Origin: Rhizobium sp. JAB6
GTDB lineage: Bacteria > Pseudomonadota > Alphaproteobacteria > Rhizobiales > Rhizobiaceae
Direction: 5' to 3'
Assembly (NCBI RefSeq): GCF_003024605.1
Contig: NZ_PYJQ01000009.1
Span: forward strand, 558,001 to 622,000
Length of the DNA: 64,000 nt
The position numbers were made by a program, and so were the translations under genes. Within the stretch, counting starts at the first letter, position 1. Every line of letters begins with the position of its first letter. A model generated the notes under the pieces. The model saw only the letters and a program-made list of their open reading frames with translations. It did not search any database and was not told the origin of the DNA. Of this stretch, positions 53,958 through 62,198 are shown piece after piece.

Positions 53958-55142
53958 CTACTTCTTCAGCATCTGCACGCCGCGCGACAGGGCCAGCATC
54001 AGCCCGCCGGCGATCAGGCCCCAGAAGGCGCCTGAAATCCCGCCGAAGGAAACGCCCGATGCCGTCACCAGGAAGGTAATAGCGGCCGCCTCGCGCAATT
54101 CCGGCTGCTGGAAGGCATTCAAGGCCGAGTTGGAAAGCGCGCCGACGAGCGCCAGGCCGGCGACCGCCTCGATGAGAATCGGCGGCGCCAGCGCCACGAA
54201 AGCCGTGACCGCACTCGCCAGCAAGCCGAAGACGATATAGCCGGCGCCGGCGACGATCGCCGCCCAGTAGCGCCGCTTGGGATCGGCATGCGCATCCTGT
54301 CCGGCGCACATGGCAGCGGTAATGGCCGCAAGATTGACGGCATGGCCGCCGAAGGGAGCGGCGAGAAGCGAGAACACGCCGGTCACGGCAAACAGCGGAC
54401 CAGGCTTCGGATCGTAATCATGCACCTTCAACACGGCGATGCCGGGAATGTTCTGCGACGCCATCGTCACGATGAACAGGGGCAGCGCGATGGAGACGAT
54501 GCCGGCAAGCGTGAAGACCGGCTTCACGAATTCGACCGCCGGCAACAGCGAATGTTCGAGCGACGCAAAGGCGCCATCAGGTATCTTCACGCCGAAGGCC
54601 AATACCAGCGCAAAAGCGGCAAGTGCTGCCGGGACGGCCCAAAGCCGCTTGAATGCGCCGACCACGATCCAGGCAAGCATGATCGGCAGGCCGAAGGCAG
54701 GATTGAAGGCGATCGCCTTCACCGGCGCGAAGCAGAGGCCGAGCAGAACGCCGGCCAGCATCGCATTGGCGAGCGGCGCCGGGATGGAGGCGACCGCCCG
54801 CCCAAAAGGCCGGAAAAGCCCGGCAATGACGATCAATATGCCGCAAATGAAGAACGCACCGACAGCCGCCGGGAAGCCGCCCTCGATCGCTCCGGCGCTC
54901 GCCAGCAGCGCGGCACCTGGCGTCGACCAGGCGATGCTGATCGGGAGCCTTGTCGCGACGCTGAGCACGATCGCGCAGAGGCCCATCGCAACGGAAAGCG
55001 CCGTCAGGCCGGAGGCAGCCTCTGCATCCGAAGCGCCCACCACCTGCAGGCCGTGGAAGACGACCGCGAAGGAACTGGCAAAGCCGACGAAGGCGGTCAG
55101 GCATCCCATGAACAGGCTTTGAACGGAGAAATCTTTGAGCAT
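53958..55142 (-). CDS. benzoate/H+ symporter, BenE family
   Basis: A 394-residue protein with about twelve membrane segments. N-terminal GCLTAFVGFASSFAVVFHGL and the ISIAWSTPGAALLASAGAIE region match BenE transporters. It may carry benzoate or a related aromatic acid, but no benzoate degradation gene is near. It is divergent from the DeoR regulator with the operator-like repeats nearer the regulator. The leuL promoter overlaps or follows its stop codon. Confidence 0.9.
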   Translation of the reverse strand: MLKDFSVQSLFMGCLTAFVGFASSFAVVFHGLQVVGASDAEAASGLTALSVAMGLCAIVLSVATRLPISIAWSTPGAALLASAGAIEGGFPAAVGAFFICGILIVIAGLFRPFGRAVASIPAPLANAMLAGVLLGLCFAPVKAIAFNPAFGLPIMLAWIVVGAFKRLWAVPAALAAFALVLAFGVKIPDGAFASLEHSLLPAVEFVKPVFTLAGIVSIALPLFIVTMASQNIPGIAVLKVHDYDPKPGPLFAVTGVFSLLAAPFGGHAVNLAAITAAMCAGQDAHADPKRRYWAAIVAGAGYIVFGLLASAVTAFVALAPPILIEAVAGLALVGALSNSALNAFQQPELREAAAITFLVTASGVSFGGISGAFWGLIAGGLMLALSRGVQMLKK

Positions 55143-55267
55143 GGCGGCAGAGACTCGGAGGGCGATGATCGATTGAAGTCGAATGGAGCATCACAAGCAT
55201 CGGAGGTGCAAGTGCAGTTTTCGCGCAAAATGACGGTGTCACTAAGCAAATCGGTCGCGGAGCATAT

Positions 55268-55307
55268 CGTGCATAAACGTGCATATTGACTCTCTGATTT
55301 ATGCACG
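55268..55307 (+). promoter_or_regulatory. operator-like repeats ahead of the DeoR gene
   Basis: CGTGCATAAA (55268-55277), CGTGCAT (55278-55284), and the inverted TTTATGCACG (55298-55307), which is a perfect 10-base inverse of the first. The last arm lies between the -35 and -10 boxes. Fits autorepression by the DeoR-type regulator. Confidence 0.6.
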
Positions 55308-55314
55308 CTAATTC
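55286..55314 (+). promoter_or_regulatory. promoter of the DeoR-MFS-VOC unit
   Basis: TTGACT (55286-55291), 17-base spacer, TAATTC (55309-55314). The ATG at 55321 starts 6 bases after the -10 box, with no ribosome-binding site, so the mRNA is probably leaderless. Confidence 0.6.
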
Positions 55315-55320
55315 AAGTTT

Positions 55321-56106
55321 ATGAGCAATTCACTTCCATTGTCCCGCCGGGACGTCATCGAAGCGCGGCTTGCGGAAGGGCGGCAGATCGTCGCCGCATC
55401 CTTGGCGGCCGAGTTCAACGTGTCCGAGGATGCCGTGCGCCGCGATCTGCGGGCGCTTGCCGCGGAGGGCAAATGCCGCCGCGTCTATGGCGGCGCGCTC
55501 CCCCTGCTGACACCATCGCAGCCGATGGCCGCACGCGTCGGGCAGGATTCCGGCCGTAAGAGAGCCTTGGCCAAAGCCGCCGCTGCGATGATCGAGCCGG
55601 GCGAATTCCTCTTTTTCGACAGCGGCAGCACCAATCTCGCGATGATCGATCTCCTGCCCAAAAACCTGGAGGCGACGATCGCGACGAACTCCATCGACAT
55701 CGCCAGTGCTGTCATGAAACGCGGCGATATCCCGCTCGTCCTGATCGGTGGTACGGTCGATCCTACCGTCGGCGGCAGCGTCGATGCCTCGGCTGTTGCA
55801 GCCATCGAAGCCATGAACATCGACCGCTGTTTTCTGGGTGTCTGCGCCGTTTCGGCAAGAAACGGCATCAGCGTGTACGAACATGCCGATGCCATCTTCA
55901 AGCGGACGTTGCTCAAGAAAAGCGCAGCGCGCATCGCATTGATTACTTCGGAGAAATTTCACGAACGCGCGCCGCACCGCATCGGCGGCGCTGGCGATAT
56001 CGATTGGCTTGTTGTCGAGGATGACTTGCCCGCCGCAGACGAAAAGGCGGCGGCCGACGCCGGCTTCTCGCTCGTGAAGGCACGCGACATCAGCTCTTCC
56101 TCCTGA
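55321..56106 (+). CDS. DeoR/GlpR family transcriptional regulator
   Basis: A 261-residue regulator. N-terminal winged helix (about 8-60; SRRDVIEARLAEGRQIVAAS, VSEDAVRRDLRALAAEGKCRR) and C-terminal DeoR sensor domain (FFDSGSTNLAMIDLLP; VDPTVGGSVDASAVAAIEAM), which binds phosphorylated sugars. Probably represses its own operon through the repeats at 55268. Leaderless start is likely, since the promoter -10 ends 6 bases before the ATG. The MFS gene follows 16 bases after its stop. Confidence 0.93.
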   Translation: MSNSLPLSRRDVIEARLAEGRQIVAASLAAEFNVSEDAVRRDLRALAAEGKCRRVYGGALPLLTPSQPMAARVGQDSGRKRALAKAAAAMIEPGEFLFFDSGSTNLAMIDLLPKNLEATIATNSIDIASAVMKRGDIPLVLIGGTVDPTVGGSVDASAVAAIEAMNIDRCFLGVCAVSARNGISVYEHADAIFKRTLLKKSAARIALITSEKFHERAPHRIGGAGDIDWLVVEDDLPAADEKAAADAGFSLVKARDISSSS

Positions 56107-56122
56107 TTTCGAAAGACAAGGA

Positions 56123-57319
56123 ATGACCATGCAATCCACAGATCGGCCGGAAACCCGGCTGGCAACACGACTTGCCTTTCTGGTCGGAGGCTTTGCTCTC
56201 GCCTGCTGGGCTCCCCTCGTCCCCTTCGCCAAGGCTCGCCTCGGCGTCGATGATGGCGTGCTGGGCATGCTGCTGCTCTGCCTCGGCCTCGGCTCGGTGG
56301 CGGCAATGCTTGCGACCGGCATATTGAGCGCGCGATATGGCAGCAAGCCGATCATCATCGCGGGCGGCCTCGGCCTGGCACTTCTCTTGCCGACTTTGGC
56401 CGTAGCCAGCACGCCATTTACCCTCGGCCTTGCGCTGGCAGCCTTCGGCGCCTGTCTTGGATCGCTGGACGTCGCCATGAACATTCACGCCGTCGAAGTG
56501 GAGAAAGGCGCGGATCGGCCATTGATGTCCGGCTTCCATGCCCTGTTCAGCATAGGCGGCTTCATCGGCTCCCTGCACGTCACCCTGCTCCTGTCCGTGA
56601 AGGCCGGTCCTCTTGCCGCCACGCTTCTAAGCTCGGCGGTCATGGTAATCGCCATGATCGTCGCATGGCCACGGCTGCTGCGGACAGTGCAATCGGAGGA
56701 CGCACCGCTCTTCGTCATGCCGCGCGGCTTCGTGCTGCTGCTCGCGGCTCTTGCGGCGATCACCTTCCTTGTCGAAGGCGCCATCCTCGACTGGAGCGCT
56801 CTGCTCCTCACCACGCAGGGCCGGGTCGATGCAAGCCATGGCGGCCTCGGCTACATGCTGTTTGCAATCGCGATGACGGCTGGACGCTTGAGCGGCGATG
56901 CCATTGCCGCGAGGGTCGGTGACAGGGCGATCATGCTTTGGGGTGGCGTAGTTGCAGTGATCGGCTTTGCCGTCCTCCTTGTCAGCCCGATTTCGATCGT
57001 TGCGATGGGTGGTTTCCTGCTGATCGGCCTTGGCGCCTCCAACATCGTCCCGGTGCTGTTCCGCAAGGGGGGTTCGCAGAAGGTCATGCCGGCAGGCCTG
57101 GCCGTCGCGGCGATCACGATGACCGGATATGCCGGCGTGCTTGTCGGCCCGGCCGGCGTCGGTTTTGCGGCGGATCATCTCGGCCTGCCCGGCGCCTTCT
57201 GGATGCTCACTCTATTGCTCTGCGTCGCACCTCTCTGCGCGGGCATCGTCACCCGCAATCACGAACAGGAACAGGGAGAGGCAAATGCGGATCGCTCATA
57301 CCGCTCTATGGACGCATGA
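56123..57319 (+). CDS. MFS transporter of the DeoR operon
   Basis: A 398-residue polytopic transporter of the YbjJ/sugar-type MFS group with about twelve helices (ETRLATRLAFLVGGFALACW at the start, and GFHALFSIGGFIGSL). Co-transcribed with the DeoR regulator, so it may carry a sugar or sugar alcohol, but no substrate is certain. Its last 35 bases overlap the VOC gene. Confidence 0.9.
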   Translation: MTMQSTDRPETRLATRLAFLVGGFALACWAPLVPFAKARLGVDDGVLGMLLLCLGLGSVAAMLATGILSARYGSKPIIIAGGLGLALLLPTLAVASTPFTLGLALAAFGACLGSLDVAMNIHAVEVEKGADRPLMSGFHALFSIGGFIGSLHVTLLLSVKAGPLAATLLSSAVMVIAMIVAWPRLLRTVQSEDAPLFVMPRGFVLLLAALAAITFLVEGAILDWSALLLTTQGRVDASHGGLGYMLFAIAMTAGRLSGDAIAARVGDRAIMLWGGVVAVIGFAVLLVSPISIVAMGGFLLIGLGASNIVPVLFRKGGSQKVMPAGLAVAAITMTGYAGVLVGPAGVGFAADHLGLPGAFWMLTLLLCVAPLCAGIVTRNHEQEQGEANADRSYRSMDA

Positions 57320-57668
57320 TCTCGATGCCGCCGTCGATTTCTGGAAGATCTATTTCGGCGCGACCGTCGGCGAACCCTATCGAAGCCAGCGGCGGCCTGG
57401 ATTCGTCTCTCGCTTCATTTCCTTGCCTGGAAGCGACGACCGGATCGAACTGATGACCGGCCCCTGGCTTCCCCGCGATTCGCAAAGTGAACGCGTGGGC
57501 TGGGATCACATTGCCATATCGCTCGGCAGCAAAGCTGCCGTCGATGCGCTGGCCGAACAATGCAGGGCGGATGATTGCCTGAAATCCGCACCGCGCACCA
57601 CCGGCGACGGCTTCTATGAGGCCGTCATCACCATGCCGGACGGAACGCCGGTGGAGATTACCAGATAG
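57285..57668 (+). CDS. VOC family protein (glyoxalase/dioxygenase-like)
   Basis: A 127-residue VOC-fold protein (MRIAHTALWTHDLDAAVDFW; GWDHIAISLGSKAAVDALAE; MPDGTPVEITR at the end). The metal ligands His5, His (in WDH) and Glu (in VEIT) are in place. GGGAGAGG precedes the ATG at 57285. It overlaps the MFS gene by 35 bases. The enzymatic activity is unknown; third gene of the DeoR operon, ended by the terminator at 57743. Confidence 0.88.
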   Translation: MRIAHTALWTHDLDAAVDFWKIYFGATVGEPYRSQRRPGFVSRFISLPGSDDRIELMTGPWLPRDSQSERVGWDHIAISLGSKAAVDALAEQCRADDCLKSAPRTTGDGFYEAVITMPDGTPVEITR

Positions 57669-57742
57669 GAGCGCACCCGGCCTGCAATCTGCGCTTTCGA
57701 GCTCGCCGCTCCCGGAACGTTGCAACCTCCCGAGTGGCGACG

Positions 57743-57774
57743 GCTGGCGGCGGAGATTTCCGCCGCCAGCTTTT
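57743..57774 (+). terminator. terminator of the DeoR-MFS-VOC operon
   Basis: Perfect 12-base stem GCTGGCGGCGGA (57743-57754) and TCCGCCGCCAGC (57759-57770), loop GATT, followed by TTTT. Confidence 0.92.
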
Positions 57775-57801
57775 GGCTTTCGATTAAAGCTGAGCCATCG
57801 C

Positions 57802-57837
57802 AAAACGCCCCCGCTTGCCTTCCGGCAGACGAGGGCG
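57802..57837 (-). terminator. terminator of clpP
   Basis: CGCCCCCG (57806-57813) pairs with CGAGGGCG (57830-57837) with one mismatch, and an inner TGCC/GGCA stem with a TTCC loop. On the minus strand a TTTT run follows. Confidence 0.75.
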
Positions 57838-57864
57838 CTCAATTCCATCGGAAAACCTGCTAGA

Positions 57865-58452
57865 TCAGATTTCCGCCTGCGAGGTGACGATGCGCGAGAC
57901 CAGGCCATAGGCCTTGGCTTCCTCCGCGGAGAGCCAATAGTCGCGATCCGTATCCTTGGCGATGCGCTCGACCGGCTGACCGGTGGCTTCCGAGAAGATC
58001 TTGTTCAGGCGCTCGTTCATCTTGATGATTTCACGTGCCTGGATTTCGATGTCCGAGGCCATACCGCGCGTGCCGCCGGACGGTTGGTGCAGCAGGAAGC
58101 GCGTGTTCGGCAGGCAAATGCGGCGCTCCTTGGGAGCGGAGACATAGATCAGCGCTCCGGCGGAAGCGACCCAGCCCGTGCCGATCATCCAGACCTTCGG
58201 CTTGATGAACTTGATCATGTCATGGATGGAATCGCCGGACTCGACGTGGCCGCCGGGCGAGTTCACATAGATGCGGATGTCGTCGTCGCCGGCGGCGGAA
58301 AGCGCCACGAGCTGCGAGCAGACCTTCTGCGCCAGTTCCTGCGTGATGCTGCCATAGATGAAGATCGAACGCGACTTGAAAAGATTCGCCTCCGCGTCCT
58401 TGCCCAAGGGCTGCTCGGTCTTCTTGTCTTCCTGTTCGTCTTCGTCGTTCAT
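57865..58452 (-). CDS. clpP: ATP-dependent Clp protease proteolytic subunit
   Basis: A 195-residue ClpP. The catalytic triad is intact: Ser97 in [10 protein letters not shown], His122 in FLLHQPSGG, and Asp171 in [13 protein letters not shown]. The residues [19 protein letters not shown] match the family. The first 24 residues ([14 protein letters not shown]) are acidic and lack the usual processing site. The gene is apart from clpX and differs from the main rhizobial ClpP (GWVASAGA instead of GQAASMGA), so it is a paralogue, of unknown substrate range. Confidence 0.92.
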   Translation of the reverse strand: MNDEDEQEDKKTEQPLGKDAEANLFKSRSIFIYGSITQELAQKVCSQLVALSAAGDDDIRIYVNSPGGHVESGDSIHDMIKFIKPKVWMIGTGWVASAGALIYVSAPKERRICLPNTRFLLHQPSGGTRGMASDIEIQAREIIKMNERLNKIFSEATGQPVERIAKDTDRDYWLSAEEAKAYGLVSRIVTSQAEI

Positions 58453-58684
58453 TCAACTCTCCAGCATGATGCGTCGTTCACCGCACATAGTGCGACTCAA
58501 TGCGTAAAACAATGCCGGAAAAAGACAAGGCGGGAATAGCGGCTGACAACATGGTGTTATGGTTGCGGGTTACCGAAATGTAACTTGAATGGCTTTGAAA
58601 AGCCGAGATTGGATCCTACGTCAGGTGAGCGTGGTCAAGAATCGCGCCCCGAATTTACAGCAACAGATCGCCAAGGAGGCCATC

Positions 58685-59491
58685 ATGTCGCCTGAAGAAC
58701 GTCAATTGCTTGCCTCTCTCTTCGATCGCGTGCGCGGTGCCGCCAGCACGCAGCGCGACGCCGATGCGGAGGCCTTCATCAATCAGTCGGTCCGCGACCA
58801 GCCCTATGCGCCCTATTACTTGGCGCAGGCCGTCATCATGCAGGAACAGGGCATGAAGGCGGCTGCCGATCGCATCCAGCAGCTCGAAGCTCGTGTACAC
58901 GAGCTCGAGCAGCAGGGCGCCGATAATCACCAGCAGGGCCAGAGCGGCGGTTTCCTGGGCGGGATCGGCTCGCTCTTTGGCGGCGGCCAGCAACGCGCCG
59001 TAGCTCCACAGAGCGGCAATCCGCAGCAGCAGGGCCGTCTTTATGACGATTATGCTCGCAATGCGCCTCAGCCCGGCCCGTGGGCCAGCCAGCCGCAACC
59101 ACAGCCGTCCGGCCCGTGGAGCCAGCAGGCCGCGGCACCTTCGGCCGGCGGCAGTTTTCTGCGCGGCGCCCTTGGCACGGCGGCCGGCGTGGCCGGCGGC
59201 GTGATGCTGGCGGAATCGCTCTCCAGCCTCTTCAGCCCGCATCTGGGCGGCACAGGCGGCGGCCTCTTCGGCGGCGGCGCCGGTAGCGGTCTCTTCGGAG
59301 GCACGGCCAATGCAGCCGAACAGCCCGTTCAGGAAACGATCATCAACAACAACTATTTCGGCAATGACGATAATAGCGATCAGAATGATCAGAGCGCGGC
59401 CGATTACGCCCAGGACGCGGCCCAAGACGCTCAGGACGATGATTATGACGGCTCGTCCTATGACGATGGCGATGACAACTCGTTCGCCTAA
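58685..59491 (+). CDS. DUF2076 domain-containing protein
   Basis: A 268-residue protein with the DUF2076 N-terminus (MSPEERQLLASLFDRVRGAA), a coiled coil (about 55-80, RIQQLEARVHELEQQG), a Gly/Gln-rich middle and an acidic tail rich in Asp and Gly (DDDYDGSSYDDGDDNS). AAGGAGG precedes the ATG. The Gly-rich segment with GGTGGGLFGGGAG and hydrophobic Gly/Ala stretch resembles membrane-associated stress proteins; function unknown. It diverges from clpP. Confidence 0.88.
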   Translation: MSPEERQLLASLFDRVRGAASTQRDADAEAFINQSVRDQPYAPYYLAQAVIMQEQGMKAAADRIQQLEARVHELEQQGADNHQQGQSGGFLGGIGSLFGGGQQRAVAPQSGNPQQQGRLYDDYARNAPQPGPWASQPQPQPSGPWSQQAAAPSAGGSFLRGALGTAAGVAGGVMLAESLSSLFSPHLGGTGGGLFGGGAGSGLFGGTANAAEQPVQETIINNNYFGNDDNSDQNDQSAADYAQDAAQDAQDDDYDGSSYDDGDDNSFA

Positions 59492-59516
59492 GTCCGGCCC
59501 ATCGCCGATCTAATAG

Positions 59517-59546
59517 AAAAGCCGCCATCTCCGGATGACGGCTTTT
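59517..59546 (+). terminator. bidirectional terminator between DUF2076 and queF genes
   Basis: AAAAGCCG (59517-59524) pairs with CGGCTTTT (59539-59546), with a CATC/GATG stem between. It lies 25 bases past the DUF2076 stop and just before the queF stop on the other strand. Confidence 0.88.
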
Positions 59547-59550
59547 TCAT

Positions 59551-60015
59551 TCAGCCTCGGCCGCGATAGGGCTGGACGCCCTGGTCCGGCAGCCAGACGC
59601 CCTCCGGGGGCTTGCCGGTCTGCCAGAAGACGTCGATTGGAATGCCGCCGCGTGGATACCAATAGGCGCCGATGCGCAGCCACTTCGGCTGCAGCAGATC
59701 CACCAGGCGCTTGGCGATATAGATCGAGCAATCCTCGTGGAACGCGCCGTGATTGCGGAAGGAATGCAGAAAGAGCTTCAGCGACTTCGATTCGACAAGC
59801 CATTCGTCCGGAATGTAGTCGATGACGATATGGGCGAAATCCGGCTGTCCTGTCATCGGGCAGAGCGAGGTGAATTCGGGCGCGGTGAAGCGCACGACAT
59901 AATCGGTGCGGGCATGGCCGGACGGCACCTTTTCCAGAACGGCTTCTTCCGGATTGCTGGCGGTCTCCGTCTGGTTGCCGAGCATCGACAGGCCGGACAC
60001 ATCGGTCTTTGGCAT
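59551..60015 (-). CDS. queF: preQ1 synthase (NADPH-dependent 7-cyano-7-deazaguanine reductase)
   Basis: A 154-residue QueF of the short unimodular type, reducing preQ0 to preQ1 for queuosine in tRNA. The catalytic Cys52 and Asp59 are in [13 protein letters not shown], and the NADPH-binding [11 protein letters not shown] is near 78. The start (ATG 60015) follows the CDF stop by one base, so the two genes are co-transcribed. No other queuosine genes are near. Confidence 0.95.
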   Translation of the reverse strand: MPKTDVSGLSMLGNQTETASNPEEAVLEKVPSGHARTDYVVRFTAPEFTSLCPMTGQPDFAHIVIDYIPDEWLVESKSLKLFLHSFRNHGAFHEDCSIYIAKRLVDLLQPKWLRIGAYWYPRGGIPIDVFWQTGKPPEGVWLPDQGVQPYRGRG

Positions 60016-60016
60016 C

Positions 60017-60931
60017 TCAGGTCTCCTTGATCACTTTGACGCGGATACCATGGGCCTTCTCGCCCTCCGGCTCCACATGAATGGTTATTTCGGCGCCCGC
60101 ATGGATCGTCCGTATGGCATCTTCAAGGCGGTCGCAGATTCGATGAGCCTCACGCACCGGCATGGCGGCGGGCACGACCATATGGAAATCGACGAAGGTC
60201 ACAGCCCCTGCCCTGCGGGTTTTGAGATCGTGCACGCCGAGCGAGCCCTCGGCATTCCCTGCGATCGCATTCTTGATGACAGCCTCCTCATCGGGCAGCA
60301 CGGCCTTATCCATCAGTCCATCGATCGAACTGGAGATGACCTTCCAGCCCTGATAGAGAATGTTGATCGCAACGAGAATGGCAAGCACGGGGTCGAAGAT
60401 CGGATGGCCGGTGCCAAGCGCCAGCAACAGACCGATGAGCACGCCAATCGAAGTATAGACATCCGACATGATGTGCTGGCCATCCGCCGTCAATGCCGGC
60501 GAGCGGTGCGTCTTTCCGGCCCGGATCAGGGTCAGTGCCCAGATACAGTTGATGACTCCCGCGACAAAGTTGATGGCGAGACCGAGCACCGGCGCCTGCA
60601 TGGGCTGCGGATTGGCGAGATGGCCGACCGCCTCCTGCACGATCATCAGCGCTGCCACGACGATCATCACCCCTTCGGTAACGGCGGAAAGATATTCCGC
60701 CTTGTGGTGCCCGAAGGGATGATCATGATCGGCCGGCTTCTGCGCGTAACGGATGACAAAGAAGGCGATGAAGGCGGCGACGACGTTGACCAGCGATTCC
60801 AGTCCATCGGACAGAAGCGCCACCGAGCCCGTCAGCCACCAGGCGAGCATCTTCAGCCCCATGACGCCGAGCGACAGCGGAATGCCCCAAAGGGCAAGCC
60901 GCTTGATCGTATCGTTTCCCTGTCCGCTCAT
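60017..60931 (-). CDS. cation diffusion facilitator family transporter
   Basis: A 304-residue CDF efflux protein with six helices (about 10-210) and a C-terminal cytoplasmic domain. The metal-site residues in helix 2 ([12 protein letters not shown]) and helix 5 ([15 protein letters not shown]), and the [18 protein letters not shown] loop, are present. It exports Zn, Fe, Mn or similar. ATG 60931 has GGAGAAGG upstream; the frame is open to 61000. First gene of a CDF-queF pair. Confidence 0.92.
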   Translation of the reverse strand: MSGQGNDTIKRLALWGIPLSLGVMGLKMLAWWLTGSVALLSDGLESLVNVVAAFIAFFVIRYAQKPADHDHPFGHHKAEYLSAVTEGVMIVVAALMIVQEAVGHLANPQPMQAPVLGLAINFVAGVINCIWALTLIRAGKTHRSPALTADGQHIMSDVYTSIGVLIGLLLALGTGHPIFDPVLAILVAINILYQGWKVISSSIDGLMDKAVLPDEEAVIKNAIAGNAEGSLGVHDLKTRRAGAVTFVDFHMVVPAAMPVREAHRICDRLEDAIRTIHAGAEITIHVEPEGEKAHGIRVKVIKET

Positions 60932-61000
60932 GCCCTTCTCCGATGTCGTCCACGCCTGCTCATGCGAATGATTTGCAAGAAAGGCGTCGTTGAAATGCAA

Positions 61001-61031
61001 AACCGCCCGCGCGAATTTCGCGCAGGCGGTT
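61001..61031. terminator. strong hairpin between the divergent CDF and bluB genes
   Basis: AACCGCC (61001-61007) and GGCGGTT (61025-61031), with an inner GCGCG/CGCGC stem. It lies about 70 bases upstream of the CDF start. On the minus strand TTTTGCATTTC follows. No gene is close enough on that side to need it, so it may end an unannotated small RNA. The remaining gap to bluB (61032-61336) shows no gene and no cobalamin riboswitch. Confidence 0.55.
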
Positions 61032-61321
61032 CATTGACGCTCATATGGATCAGGACGCCGAGTTTGTCAAAGGAGGCCGCCGCTTTCGCATGACAATTCA
61101 TCCCTGCCCGCGGATGGAAAGAAACGCAATTTCCGCAGCCCATGCGCAAAACATGAGGAAGACTTTGCGCAGATCGCCGTTCCGCGACAATTGGAAGCCG
61201 ATCATACGCTCGCCTGTGAAAATTTGTGCTGCTAGTTTGGCACGCTATCCCGCACTAAGCTGTGCTTCAGCCTGGTGTGCAAGGGTCGCGATATTGGCCG
61301 ACGTGCCGGCGTCTCTTTTAG

Positions 61322-62077
<756 letters not shown>

Positions 62078-62134
62078 GGGCTAGCCTACCGGCATACGAT
62101 GCCTCAGCGGTTTGCTGGCTCTTTCAAGGCATAA

Positions 62135-62172
62135 AATAGCCCCACACACTTTTTCCGAGTGCACAGGGCTAT
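62135..62172 (-). terminator. terminator of trpE(G)
   Basis: ATAGCCC (62135-62141) pairs with GGGCTAT (62166-62172); on the minus strand TTTTATG follows the stem. It lies 27 bases past the trpE(G) stop. Confidence 0.75.
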
Positions 62173-62198
62173 CAAACTTCCGAATTCTAAATGCGGCC

